Shown piece by piece: positions 33,145 through 47,200 of a DNA stretch of 64,000 nucleotides. Location of the stretch: contig JABYQS010000090.1 of assembly GCA_022592435.1 (NCBI GenBank), forward strand, positions 94,558 to 158,557. Direction: 5' to 3'. This DNA is from Cerioporus squamosus (lineage: Eukaryota; Basidiomycota; Agaricomycetes; Polyporales; Polyporaceae). The position numbers were made by a program, and so were the translations under genes. Each line of letters starts with the position of its first letter. Within the stretch, counting starts at the first letter, position 1. Under the pieces are notes generated by a model. That model saw only the letters and a program-made list of their open reading frames with translations. It searched no databases and had not been told where the DNA came from.

Positions 33145-36100
33145 TGGACATGCGCATCGCGTAGCCCCTCTGTCCTTTCTTGTCTGGGTTCGCTGAGGTG
33201 AGTTCACTTCGAGTTCGCTTAGGCGGCGATCGCAGCCCCATCCGAGGGACCGACGACGCCGTCTTGCGCTTGCGCTTGTGCTTGCGTGCGCATCGTTCGC
33301 ATCTCGCATCGGCGAATGTTAAATGCTCAGATCTCGCTTGCTGACGCGCGTGCTTGTTTCTTCCCCGCCGACCGCAGACATCTTATGCACCATCCCTCGT
33401 ACTCAATGTCACTATCATCCACCACCTCCGCCTCCGCCCACCGACCGTTAGGGTTGTTGAGCTTCGTGCCGCGCGCACGGGCGACGGGGCTCGGCTCGTT
33501 GCCTTTTAATGTCCGCTGTGTATACCTACAATCAACGTTGTTTCATTACGGACGTCGACCCCGACAGAGACTCAGAGACGGACGAAGAGCGCGGATCCGG
33601 AGAGCCCGGGGCCTGTCCAACAGTCACACTCCCCTTCTCACCCCACCCCCACCCTCACCCCTTCCATCCCGCTCTTGGCACAAAGCTCAGGCTCCCTCCG
33701 GTTGTTGCGCGCGCGATTCGTTTTTTTGGGACTGCGTTTGTACCGTGTTCTGTACACTATCAGTAATCGGGCGTTGCAGTAATCTTGGACCACCCCCAGA
33801 AATGACGACGACGACGGCGACAGTGCGTGCCTTGCGTGTGCGTGTGCTCCGAATGCCCCACAGAGAGTTGAAAGGGAGGTCCCAGGCGGGGCGTGTGGAC
33901 CTAGTCACAAGGGGACCGACCATGCTTCGCGGATTCGCGCGTTCGCAGTCCATCAGGGATGTGTCACCGGCGCGTGGGCGGAAGCAGATGTGCTCTGAAT
34001 CCCCCTTCCCCCTCCCCCCTGCCTATTCCCGGCCGTGCGATTCGTTGCACCGTGCATAATTCAGTCGTGGCTCCTGGCTCCGCGCCGCGGCTCGGGACTG
34101 AATGGCCTGGAGTGCGTTAACGTTTCGATGTGCGTCCGTCGACAGTCGTCGAACTCAGTCCGCGACCGAGCGCCGTCGTATCCGATTCGATGGCAATATA
34201 TATCATTATCTGGCCGATGGGGGGCGCGAACTCGAGCTCGTTTGGACGCCATCGCAGATGTTGACAGTGAAGTATCGCGAGGCTCAGAGGACATTGACAG
34301 CACCCCGAGCGGGTGGCAGGTATGTACATATGCATATACTTACCTCCGCCGAATGCGGTGTCCTGCGCACTGTTGATGCTTACCCACGTAATGTACGCAA
34401 GGCTCGCTTGGTGCGCGTGCATCATTATCATCACCTCTGCGATGGACTCCCATTCTTCGAACGAGATGTGATGAATCTGATGGGCACTCCGTTGAGTCGT
34501 GAATGCGCGAGATTGGGCCTGGCGACGGTGAGAACTCGACGCTGAGCCGGTCGATGAGTTCCGGATAGCTATACTGTATGGGAGGGCTACATACAGTGCA
34601 TGCAATGTACTGCATCCCGTCGCGATCTGGATGCGGGGATTCGAACGTTCAGTCAGCACTGCAGGCGGCGCCACGACGGTCCCGCAGGAGGAGCCTGAGC
34701 CAGGTACTTACGTCCGTCTGTCAGTGTTCAACGTTCAATCGTCGAAGAACTTATGTGTACGCCCCTGGCACCCCACACGCTGCAACCTTCAACTTGAGTT
34801 GGACCTGTCAGACAAGACGTCCGCTGGCCCCATGTGCATTGTGCACCACGCAGGACATGGCACGGTCCGGACGATGCGCAGATAGCACGTCCGAGTCGCT
34901 GCTGCTGGAAGGTCTGGCTTCTGGAAAGCTGCCAACCCGGGCGAGCGGGGGGGTTGCGGCGATAGCGAGGAAGGCGGGCGGATTGGGCACGGGGGCACGG
35001 GGACACGGCCAGGGCACTGCTGGATGAGTCTCGAACTTTTGCGAGCTTGGTGTCATTCGGGCCCGGGGCGGAGGTAGCTTCTGTTCTCGCCGAGCTTGAT
35101 TCCGAGTCGAGGGGCAGCGCAGCGCCCCGGGGGCGAGCTCGAGCTTCCCGCCGCCTGGATGGGAGGTGCTGGGAGGATCGCTAGCGGGCGACAACAGCTA
35201 CAGCTATCCGCTGGGGGCTCGGATGGCGGACCAGCGTGCGAGGGCACGCAGAAGTCTGGAGGCTTGAAGGCCGGCGAGGCTGAGCGACAGCCCGAGCTTG
35301 AAAGAGCGCACGTTCGCGTGGACGGGACCGCATTGGACACGCGGCCATCGCGGACTCGGGACGACAGCAGATGCAGGACGACGGCGATAGCGATGGCGAC
35401 GGCAACAAGGAGCATTGCGACGTCGTTGTCTCTATGCCTGTCTCTCTGTTCCTGTCTCTGTCTCGGAGAGCACAGGGCCTGGGTGCGCGTTTCCCGGGGG
35501 AGGCTATGTATGGAAACAAGGACGATGCTTCTGCAGACAAACGTCAGTCAGCACACGGACGGACGGGTACGACGCGTGCCTGAGCAGCAGAGGAACAACA
35601 GCACGCGCCGAATCTTCTTCTTCTGTCCTCTCTGAAGATAGCTTGCCGCGCCAGCGAGCGCGAGCGAGGGAGGCCATCGATGCGGGTGACCAAGCAGTGC
35701 CAGTGAGCACCCGTAACGGCAGCAGAGATGATCGGCGAGGTGCAGGGCATGGGCATTCGACCTCCTCTTCCAGCCAGGGTTGCGCGCGCGTCCACGAAAG
35801 CATCTCATCTACCACGGAATTAGCACAGCGGTCAGGACGGACGTCAGAAGAACTTGTCAGAAGAACAGTCAGAAAATTTCTGCTGGTCCGCTGGGCGGTA
35901 GGGCAGGCGAAGCAGCACCTCTCAGTAAGTATGGCACCAACAGCAGGAACACCACCAGCACTGACAAGCGCGCCAAGCCATGACAGCAGACTTCTGATGG
36001 TCGGCGCACTGGGCGGAAAGCACGGTGGGAAGCGTCGGGGTCATGGGAGCGTGTCCGTGCGCATGTCCCGCACGTCCGGGAGAAGCATGCGAACTGACGA

Positions 36101-39100
36101 GATTGACTAACAAGCAAGCAGACTGCGCATGTTCCGACGATGAGAGCACTTACTGGGATTGCCTTGGCGAGTCGGGGCGCTAGCATGGGAAGGACTGGGA
36201 CGCGGCATGGCTTGCGCCTTTGGAGCCAGAGGCGTGGACGAGCCTGGGGACGCCGAGCCGCAGCGTCGTGTGAGATGATGAAAGGCGGACGCGATATGAG
36301 ACGCGCCTCGCCCCCGCGTTGTGGGTCGCGCAGCATTGGGGACGGAATGAACGGAGGTCGAGTGGCTACCACCGTGCTGGCGCTGAGACCAAACATGGGA
36401 TGCGCAGCATCCCTCGCGTCTTTGTGCGGGGTGAAACACCGGAGAAGAGGTCGATGAGAAGGTCGAACCGGGAAGCCTGTGGACGAGACACTGCGGTGTG
36501 CATCATATGTCTTCGGTTGTCTTGAGAATCCGCCGGGGATGCGTCGGACCTGGCGACAAGAGAAGAGAGAGCGGGCCAGGCAGACAACATTGACGTTCAA
36601 GCTTCTGCAAAGATTGCACGCCTACGCGTCGGACAACCATATAGCGCCTCGTGCGGGGAACACGTCCTCTGGCGAGATGTGTCTGCCAATCATGTGTCAG
36701 CCACAGCTTCAATCACGCTCGTTCACTTGCCTTCGTCGCAAAGCACTGTATCATTAAAATGCACATGCTGAACATCATGAGGTGCGTCCTGGTTCGGCGG
36801 TGGCTCGAGTCGACCATGCGAAAGCCGTAGCCGCAGTCAGCCTCCGGGTGGTTTATGGGCGTCTCCGGAGCTTGATTGCGCGGGGCGCCACCGACAGATC
36901 TGAACACAGCGGTGCAGCATTGTGGCGCCGCCCGGCTTCTGAGGAACAGGCCAGCAAACCACTTGCCTTGTCCAACGCTCCGTCCATATTGCAGCTGTGA
37001 GGCATGCGAGCTGTGGCCGAATGCGGCGTGAGACGATGGCGGGGGCATGTGTGGGGAATCCTGCTGGATTGAATGGGATGATGCAACGAGACGGGATTTC
37101 CCTGCTCACACATCATGCTTAGCTTCATGGACGGAGGCTTTTGCGGTTATTGGGCTTGCCGACCGCCCGACGCACATTGCACTCCGCATGGAATCCCGTG
37201 GCAGATGGGTGGTTTGCGTATGGGCTACTGCCTGTATCGAATCGGGCTGGATGCAAATATGTAAGAATCGGGATAGATGCGTCGCGATAAGGAACGTGTC
37301 ACCGGTTAGCTCATGGACTTGAGCGCGAACGACTGGTCCGCACCACCAGGAAACATCGCCCATGTGGTTATGACCGGTTTTCAGGAGTACGAAACATTAC
37401 GAAACCCGGTTTCCGTGACCCAGGGAATCAGACGCGAACCCGGGAAGCCATGAGGCCATTGTGTGGAGTACCACCAGAACGGAGACATCTTCCTCGCTTC
37501 TGAGACTTCGCCCACTGTCCGTCGGGAATGAGTTACGCGCGGTCGTCGCCATACTTCTCAGTCCCCTCAAAACAGCAGAAGATATCAACCAGGTCGGGTG
37601 GAATGGAAGGAAGCAGCGCTTCGTTGATTGACATGAATACCGGTGCAGGGGTTCCGCGTACCGAGTCTCGCCTTCAACACGTTCGTCGTGTGCCATCGTT
37701 CCCGGAGAGCGGTAGTAGCACCGTGGAGATTGAGATTCTGGCGTGTGGACGAAACGGTCTTGTCCCCGTACGCTCTGGCAAAAATCACGCTCCAGTCGAA
37801 GGAGATTGGAGTTGCCGCAGAAGTGAGCGCATACTGCTGCTATAACATGTGTCAGAGCCACTGCAACTCAATTAGGAAGGTTCCCGTTGAAACACGTAAC
37901 TGGTTAACACGCACGGTCGACAGCAACAACCCTTCGTCGAGGAGCGCTAAACCGGCAAGCCCGCCACCGACTCACTATGGTTGAGCTCGAGCATGGATAT
38001 CATCAACGTCATCCTAACGCCCACGTCCGAAGAACCGCAATACTGAATGCTGATGCCGAGAGAAGGTGAGCCACTAACGCATGGAAACGTGCAAGAAGAC
38101 GGTTCACCTATTCGCCACCGTCCTTTATGCTCCATGAGATCCGGAGATTGTCTATGCTCGGAACCTTGGCAGGGCTACCGGCTGTCTGAGGCTACGGAAG
38201 GACGTACACGACAGGCGTGTTGCGGCATTTCTGACAGGTAGAGAACGGGGGTAGTGAGTCCGAGGGATGTAGACATCGAAGGCGACGTGGTGACACACGG
38301 GAGAACATCGTAGCGGACTCAACTTCGGTGCATAAACGACCATAGAAGAGAGGTATCGGCGGCGTGTGCGGTTGACTGTCTTGTGATGGAGGACCTTCCC
38401 GACAGAACGCCTCACGAATAAGTGGCCGAGCCCGCTGTGTCACAGAGGAGTTTTGGAATGTATAGCGACAGACTGTGACCGTGTCGTTCGGGAGCTATCA
38501 CGGAGTTGTCCTACCTACTTGTTTGGGTACGCCACCTCCACACGGACCCGGGGATGGAGCGAAGCTTGAGAAGACGATGCGGAGGACAGAATTGACCCGC
38601 GCTACCGCTGTCCAGTGTCACAAAATCACATTCTTTCAGCATTCCCTACCATTGAAAGGTGAAGAACAGGAATTCACTTCCCTTTGCCCTGATGCGAGAG
38701 GCGAGAGTTGTGACAGACCCGGATATTCGGCTGAAGGATGGATACTAGGACATGTTTCATCCGGTAGATCCGGTAAAATGGCACCCTCGACGCGCCACGA
38801 AGGCAACGACTTTCCCGATGCGCTTTGTGCGATAGTTTTGTCTTACGCCAAGTCCGAGTGCATGTCGGAGGAGGGTTATCACCCGAGGCATCCTCGGGTG
38901 AGCTGCGTACTTAGAAGGTGGGAGCTTGTCGCCTCCAAAATCGCGGGATGCTACTCCCATCAGGGGACGGTTCCCATCTCGATGTGAGTGCTCAACACCC
39001 GTCTCCTGCCGAGGAATGCGGACAGAAGGCGTCTGAGTCTTCCCGACAGACATATCGCTCAAATCTCGGCACAGTTGAATGCCAGGATGCGGCGAGGTGC

Positions 39101-41240
39101 GGAGGTGGTGCTGTGGGATGCAGGGTACGGAACACCGAAGAGGAATGGTCTACCCGAGCAAGCGCGCTGACAGCGAGTGCTCGGAACACAGTCTTGGTCT
39201 GCACAAGCCGTGGTGGGCCAGATCGAGAGTGGAGATTGTCAGCGCAGTCGGCAGCAACATCTTTGCAGCGTCTCACCATGTCTCACGACAGACGATGCTC
39301 CGTGGGGACTCGGCCCCGTGGACCTCCCACTGTCGCCTTCCTGGCGCCGATCTTCGCGGCCGACCCATATCTTGAAATGTGCTACCGAGGAGTGCAGCGG
39401 TCGGATCGCCTCATGGTCTAGTCCGGGCATCGGAGTGGGAGCTGGTGAAAGACCAGCCAGTAAACTGCGAGCGAACAATACTACTGGAAGAAGATTGCGC
39501 GGACTTACCTGCTCGCACGCAGCCTGCCATCTGACCGCCAACTATGGTTTATGAATACACACGTGCAACTCGTGTTGTGATGTGCGTCTGCTCGTCATTT
39601 TTTTCTCCGGAGGCGCCACCGAATTGGATCATGTCCGGCACAAGTTGATAGGTGCGTCCCAGGGACCGTATCCCCGTCGAGCTAAAGACCGCCCAGGCGA
39701 CTTACCTGCGAGTGCGGGGATGGCGAGCATTCTTCTGAGCATAGAGTGTGCGAGATGTGTGTCACGATGTTCTGATATGTCTTGGGGAGAATGCGGTGGG
39801 AACCAGCATGCTGGCGGTCGTGTGCCGGAGAGAGGAAAATGGTCTGTGATCTCTTGGAGATCTCAGAAGACATAAACGGCGGAGTCCATGACTTGACGCT
39901 TTTGGGGGGATGGCTAGGGTGTATCCGCTGTCACATACGTCCACGATGGTTATTAGTCACGTACCTATTCTTGTCTGATACCGCGATGCTCTCAGAACTC
40001 CGGGAAAACGTTACGATAGCATTTCATCAAGTTACGCTCCAGAAAATTTCGAAGTCTACCATTTTGAAGGATATGGCATATCAATCTTTCATCGTAACTG
40101 TCAAATGATATGGTCAGCATGTGAGGTTCCTCGACGAAGGGAGCGGGAGTCACTATTACGACTTTCGACCGGTTCCGCATTGCACGCGAACGAAGGACGG
40201 ACAAGTCGCCTCTTCATTAGGTCTATATAGTTATCTATGAAACTGTCTTGTTCATAACGACAGTACGCACCACCGCACATTGTTGAGCGAAGCACCGCGC
40301 CGGTTGCGGCAAGCTTCGATTGAATGGTAGTCGTCAATCCTTCCGACTCGTTGCTTCCGAGTAAGTATACAGAATGAAATGGAGGCCTTGGAGGATACAC
40401 TGTGAACATGAGAGGTGGGTTTGAACTACAATAGCCACTTGGTCGCCGCAAAAGTGCCACTGGCACTGGCGAATACTTATGAGTAACTTGGCGAACAGTT
40501 GGTGAACGTTGACGACTTCCGAGTCGGCGGCTTCCGGAGAGTCGGGTATCCGAAACAGGCAATCGAAGCGCCGGGTGATGTCCGCTGTCGCAAGCGCCAG
40601 TCTGGCGGTGAATCGTCCTCCCACAACCAACAGTACCGACCAAGTATACGATCGCTGCTGCACTTCACGAGACCTGTGCTTGACTTGAAGGATATGAAGG
40701 CGAGGTAATCACCAACTGAACAAGCAGAGCTGCTCGCACTCTTCCTCTTCCCACCCTCAAGACCCCGGCAGCTTGGTCTGGTCGCCAGGCTCTCAGTTTC
40801 AGTACAACCCAGTTACCCGAAACCGCTGCCAGTTTGACTGGCATGGTCATATCACGGACGACGTTGACGGACCTTGAGGTCTTCCCTACAGCGTCGGTCC
40901 ATATAGGTTTCGGGAAAAGCAGTCACGAAGCACTTTGACCCACGTAGCATGCTCTCCGAAGCTCTCATTCGCCGCGTGTGGCTCGTTCCGCTGTCGGACA
41001 TAACGTACAGGTAAGCATCGTCATCTATATGTGCTTGTTGCTGGGTTCGGAGGAATCAGTACGGGGTGGAGCGTTCGAGGGATCATCTGGTCTTTTGAGG
41101 AACTTTGCCCAGGCCCCAGGGTGGTGGCTTGCACGTTCACTCATAGCTGCGAATCAGATATGTTGCATACATACGGCTGCACAATGAGTCATACTGTTAC
41201 ACTACAAGATCTATCATACTTTTGTCCCGCGACGACAAGG
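33145..41240. other. Gene-poor island, main part
   Basis: About 8 kb without a gene I can support. Many 60-150 codon frames overlap on both strands, but none shows conserved motifs, consistent exon phases or a clear codon bias. Local features are C-rich tracts near 33640-33665 and 34010-34020, and a TGTCTC-rich stretch near 35430-35465. I found no tRNA (no matching A and B boxes with a paired T stem), no transposase or reverse-transcriptase motif, and no long terminal repeats by eye. Confidence 0.45.
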
Positions 41241-44200
41241 CTACGACTCCGCAATCCGTTCGAAGAACTGCTTCAGCGTCCCCGACAACACGTCCGGCAG
41301 TGCCTCCACGTTACGAAGCACGACGTAGTACTCGAACGGGAACGTGTCGAGGTACCGCTCGAGCTGAAGATCCATCCGCCCATCCACCATCTTGTACGCG
41401 ACCTGGTTCATAGACAAGATCGAACTCTCGTTCTTGCGAGCCGCACCAGTTCCCGCGCTTTTCGAGTGCAACGAGTCGAGGATGATGAACACGACCATGA
41501 CCCGTTGCTCCTCCGCCCGCCTTAGCACCGTCCGCAGCCGCTCGTGGTCCTGGCAGATACCGTCGGAAATGATGATCTCGAGCTGCCACAAGTCGCCCGC
41601 CGACGCCGAGCTGACCGCCCGTCGCTCGCGCGCCTGCTCAAGCAGCTTCAGGCTCGTCTCGACGAGCGACAGGACCTGCGTCGCCTTCTGGTCGAAGTGG
41701 AACGCGCTCATGACCTTGGTCCCCGCCTGGTCGGTGAACGGACCGCCGTCGAAGCCGTGCAGCACGTCGACCGTCTCGCCGAACTTCGCAATCGCGATGT
41801 CACCGACCTCGAGCTTGCCCAGGGCCTTGGAGACGAGTGCGAGCGTCTGGAACGCGAGGTGGACCGAATGCGACTCTGCCATGGATCTCGAGTCGTCGAT
41901 GGCGATCAGGACCTGGTACTCGCGCTGGCTTGGGCGCGTACGCCGCAGCCAGATTTTGTCCTTGGTGAACTCGCTCGCGATGTACGGGATAATCTTCTTC
42001 ATATTCAGGCGCTTGCCGGTCCGGTAGTCTCCCTTGAGGCGCGTGGCCATTGTCGGTTCGAGGATGAGGCGAAGCTGTTCGCAGAGGGCGAAGGACAGAT
42101 CGTGTGTGAGCGACTCATACTTGCGCCAGACTTCCTCCGCGCCTCGCTCCGGGTGCCCTTCTGCTTGCCATTGACGAAGCGCGAGCTCGACCTCTTCCTG
42201 ATTGCTTTGCTCTGTCTCATCTGAAGGGAGTGGTCGATCTGAGGGAAGGAGCTGCGACGGGTCGGCCATCGAGGAACCAGGCTGTTGGGAGCGGATCTCC
42301 GTCTGTGTGAGCGCGCTCTTGACGTCCTCTCCGACTGCATGTGCGGTGTGTTCTGCTTGGAGCGCAGATTGTGGTGGGCGCATGGTCGGTTCCGGTGCGA
42401 TCTCGGAAGACTCTTCAAGTGGCGGAGCGGCATTGACATCCTCCATCTCCTCGTCGAGGAACTTCAGGTCATTGAGCTTCGCGACGTCCTCTTGCTGAGC
42501 GGGACCCAGTGCTTGCATCTCGTCCGCGCCTCTGTCTTCCTCGGGCCGGAGATACTCCATCTGCGACGGGCCAGACGTGTCCGCCTGCTGCTCTGGACGG
42601 CTTTGCGGACCTTCGCTCTCTAGGATCTCGTCGATGCGCTGGCTAATCTCACGCAAGGCATCGCCGAGGCTGCGTAGCGGATTGCTCTTGAGAGGCTGTG
42701 GCTTGGCTTGCGAGGGTGCGGCCCCTTGGCGAGAAGGTGCAGAACCAGTGCCCTCCTTTCCTTCCTCGACCGACTCGTTCGCAGTCGCAGAGGGGTCAGC
42801 AGTCCTACGTATTGTGGAGTCAGCCCATTGATCCCGAAAGCAGAACATAGTGACTTACTGGTCATGCGGGTGCTCTTCCTGGGGAGAACTCTTGTCTCCT
42901 TGGCCCTCTTCGCGCTCGGCAAGTTCTTCAAGCCCGGCTGTTTCGCCGGAAGACGATGGTCCTTGACCACCATCGCCTTGATTGGCATCCGACATCGCCT
43001 GATCGCCCGCCTGGCCACTGTCCTGTCCCGTTCCGGCCTGAAGATCTGGCGCTGCGGTGGAGTCGACCATGTCTTCTGTCGGACCATCCGGTTGAACGCC
43101 GTCCTCCGGCATCGCCTGCGGGTTGTCTCCCTCCGTGTCCATCATGTCTTCCTCCTCTGCGTCCTGCGTCATGTCTTCACCAGGCCGCTCCTCCTCTTCA
43201 CCGCCTTCGTCGTCGTCCATGTCGATGTCGTCGTCCAATTGAGGCTCCTTGCCGTCCTCTTTGCCGAAGTTCATGTCGTCCGGGAGATCGAGAGTCTCCG
43301 CTTCCGGAACGAAGTCATCGAGTGGCGCGCCACCCTCCTGATCCGGCTCTCCTTCCTCCATCTGCTCGTCTTGTTCCCCTTCCTCAACCTCTTCCTTGCC
43401 CTCTCCTTCGCCTTCTCCGTCCTTCCCCTCCTGCGCCGCCTCCTGCTCCTGCTCCTTGGGCTTCTCCTTGTCCTTGGATGACTCCTTCCCGTCCTCCTCC
43501 TTGGCTACCGTCTCTGATTCCTGCTGCTGCTGCTGCTGCTTGGTCGAGTGGTCCTCCGCCGACTTTCCTCCATCGTCCTTCGAGTCTTCCGGCCCACTCT
43601 CGTCTCCCCATAGCTTCTCATCCACGGCAGATGGGTCCCCCTCATCCAGATCGCCAACCTGCTCCTCCGGCTCATCTCCTTCCTCCTCCTCGTCATCTTC
43701 ACCCTCTTCGTCCTCTTCCTCCTTGTCCGGCACGTCCTGCATCTTCCCGCCGAAGTCCTCGCTCATCTCCAATGCGTTACCCTCTTCGGCGCGCTCAACG
43801 TCATCATCCTCGCCTGCGTCTCCTTGCAAGCCCTCGACCTGACTCTCGTCTTCGATCTCCTTGCTGACATTCTCGTTTCCAGCGCCCTCGCCAAGACCCA
43901 TGCCGCCCGCGTCCTCCATCCCGGCCTCGCCTGCCTCTCCTTCGCCCGCGTCCGGAGGCTTGCAGAAGCCATCCTTGGCAATCGAGTGCATGACCGAGCA
44001 GATGACGTAGTCGAGCTTGAATAAACCCTTCGTCCAGGCACAATGGTTCGTGAGTTGTACGCGAGCGAGTTCCAGATAGGTGTCGAGGAATGGAAGAGCC
44101 CGAGAGAGTCTCTTCTCAAGCTCGTCTTGGGGTGCGCGAACTGCGTCGTTTACTACAGTGGAGAGGAGGGTCTGTACTTCATCCACCTTGAGAGAACGCG

Positions 44201-47200
44201 TGAAGTGGCTGATGAGACGACTGTACTCGCGAATGAACCGGTCTGGCGTCTCCGAGACGTCCGGATTGGTATTGGACGGCGGGGGTGGGAGAGCGAGGAT
44301 CCTTTGGACGCAGAGGAGTAGTCGGTCAATGAGTTCGCCGGTAGTGTCCGTCGGGCTTTCACCAAGCTCGTGAACGAATTGCGTGAAAGTGAACGCTTCG
44401 CGCTGCTCGGCCCATTCCAATAGCGGCTTGACGAAGTGCACGACGAAGTTCGGTCCCTCGGCCCACCTGCGCAGCAGTTGGATTACTGTTCCGACATGAT
44501 CCAGTGCTTGTTGAACAGCAGCGGCTTCGCCTGTACAGCCTGTAAGGATTATGTAACGAAACAGGTTGAGCAGTTACTTACTTTCGAGCAAGATGGGGAC
44601 GGCGAGCATGCTCATCTCCGTGGTGACATCAGCAAGGCTGTTGAACATCGCTTGAGTGGAAGAACGGGTTGCTTGAACCTCTGCAAGCGCATCGGTAAGC
44701 GAGTCGGTCTCTGGGAACTCCTGGAGATACTGCTTCCAGATCGCAGCCGTCTCATCGAGAGCATGTACGAGACGTCCGAGGTCGTCCTTGATGCTGACAA
44801 CCCGGGGCTGCAAATCGGGACCTGAAGCCACAACCCGGGGCTCCGCACCTATCTTGTGAAGGCGAGACACCGAAGCTTGCAGTTCAAGGTACCGCTCCAC
44901 AGCTTCCACATAGCTAGAGGGCAATCGGTAACCAGTCAGTACTCACGTCGCATTCAATGTGACAGCTTACGTACCATGCTCGCGTTTCGACCGCAAATGA
45001 GAAGGCAGACTCGACCAGGTTGGTACCACGCTGGAGGTCCCGTGTACCGACGTCAGGATGGTGGTTGCCAAGAGCGGCACGAAGATCCGGGAGCAGCTTC
45101 GTCAATCGCAAGAAGTACGCCTCACTCCTACCGAATGGACCGAGATCGTCATTGAGTTCAACGAGGAGCGGCTGCTCCCTCAACCAGCGTGGATTGCTCT
45201 GCTGCTCGAGTACCTCAGGCTTCATGTTCACGGCCAGACCGACTCGCTTCAACTCCTTCAGGAGATCGCTCCATGCTTTCCGCTTGCGCACCAAGAGCGC
45301 TTTCTGGAACTTCTCACGTTGCTCCTTGGTGGCGTTCCCGGGAGGGGTTGCGGATGCCAGGCTCTGCAGCGTTGTGATGACCTCCGCCGAGAGGTCCTCC
45401 AGGTCGGTGGACGTGAGGGAGCCGACTACGGCGCTGAGGCGGCCTGAAATCACGTTTTGGAAGTTCTTGAAAGTCCTATCGAGATGCTGCAGATGATCTG
45501 GATTGGACGCAGATGGGGAGAATGGCGGCAACGACGGTGTCTCTCCATAGAGTCGGAGGATCGGCAAGGCAGGAGCCGACGAGGATTCTTCTGAGCCGGC
45601 TTGCGGAGGTACGAGATGAGGTGTTACCGGTTGACGAAGGATCTCCCGGAACTTTCGTACACACTTGTAGAGCTGTCGATGAGTCCTCTGGGCACTCTGC
45701 TTGAGAGCATGCACGTTGATGTCCTTCCAGCTCGCAAGCTTGATGAAGTTGCGAATGTCCTTCTCCAGTACCTGTTGCTGAGACGAAAGCGAGGCCGTGA
45801 CGCGTGGAAGGAATTGAGCATAGTAGAGCCTGGTAGAATGCAAGACACGATGCACCCGACGTGACGCAGGCGCGCGCTTCCCGAGCTGGAGGCAGTAGGC
45901 CTCAAAGGCGCACAAGTGCTGTAGCCGTGCGGAGAATTGTCCCAGAGGACTTGATGTCATGAAGGAGTCGAGAAGCGGGATCAGGCCTTCGAGGTATAGG
46001 GCCATTGCATCCGCGTCATCCTCTTCCTCCTTCGAGGCCGCTGCAACACCCCGGACGGTCGCTTCGTAGAGTCGGAACCACCACTCCGACGCTCCTTCAG
46101 CGAAGTCGCGCGCTTGAGTACGGAGGAGGCCCTGCCACGAAGTGAGTTCAAGTCGTCGCCACGAGACCACCATCGACGCGAGCTCGTGCTGGTAGGATTT
46201 CAAGGTGTTCTCCCTGTTGGCATACATCTCCCAATCCTCCATTTGCAGAAGAAGCTGCTCGATGGCCGACAGCACTTTCGCGACAGGGCTGAAGATGTCC
46301 AGCTGCAGTATGGCGTCGCAGCGGGTCTTCAAGTGCTGGAGAACCATTTGATCCGGCCACTCTTCTATCAGAACGGAGAGGCGAGCTACCATACGCCGTA
46401 AGACTTCGGAGGACTTCCGGACTTCAAGGACGTTCGGATCTGTGTAGAAGTTGGAGCGAGATACACCTTGGAGCTTGCCCTGCTGTTCGAGGAGGAGGGA
46501 TATTTGATGAGGTCGACTGCGCTGATCCAAGGTCTCGGGAAGGTGGCATGCCTGGGCAACAAGGATGTCGTGCACGATAGCCTTGCGCAAGTGTGCGGAC
46601 TCGTCTCTGAAAGTCAACGCAACCTCCGATTGCGTATCACGGCCAAAGAGGTTCTGGTGAATGTTCGACAACCGCTTCACGTCCGTGGGGTTGATGAGGT
46701 TAGCGGGGCGTCGGGAGGGTTGACTGTCAGAGCTTGTCGCTGGATCTTCGAGCAGATCCGCGTACTCCGGGAAGAGAGCTAGGAACTCTTCCTCCTCTAG
46801 CTCAGCTTCTGTTGCCGGGCCATTCAGCTCTGTCTTGTGACGATACAGAGACTGTTCCTGGCGCTCAGCCTCTTCCTTCCTAGCCTTGTCTATCATCCAT
46901 AGACGCAGTGACTGCTCGTAGATCAGCTCCACGTGCGACATGGACGACGGAAGCTCCACTCCCGCAGATACCTCTAGTGCCACCCCGGCAAGCCGCCACA
47001 GTGCGAGGGAGAACGACGTGGTCGAGGACTCTTGGAGGGTAACCCCTCTCAATATCTGCAAGCCCTTCACGGACGGGAAGGACACGACAGCCTCTGCGAT
47101 TAACCCACCCTCCGCAAATCCGACCTCAGGAGCAGCGTTCGAGTCGGCGATCAGACGTAAGCCAAGTCGTAGCTGCAGAAGAGCAAGCTGTATCGGCATG

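Noticed and set aside
34600..34690. tRNA-like B-box (GATTCGAAC) in the gene-poor island
   Set aside because: The flanking bases cannot form a five-pair T stem on either strand, and no A-box lies at the right distance.
39079..39554. Overlapping 100-170 codon frames near 39 kb
   Set aside because: Several overlap on both strands with no motif, start context or splice structure. They are typical chance frames in GC-rich DNA.
43384..43867. Long antisense frames opposite the acidic linker of midasin
   Set aside because: They arise from GAG/GAC-rich codons read on the other strand (Ser/Pro/Leu-rich shadows). The sense frame is clearly midasin.
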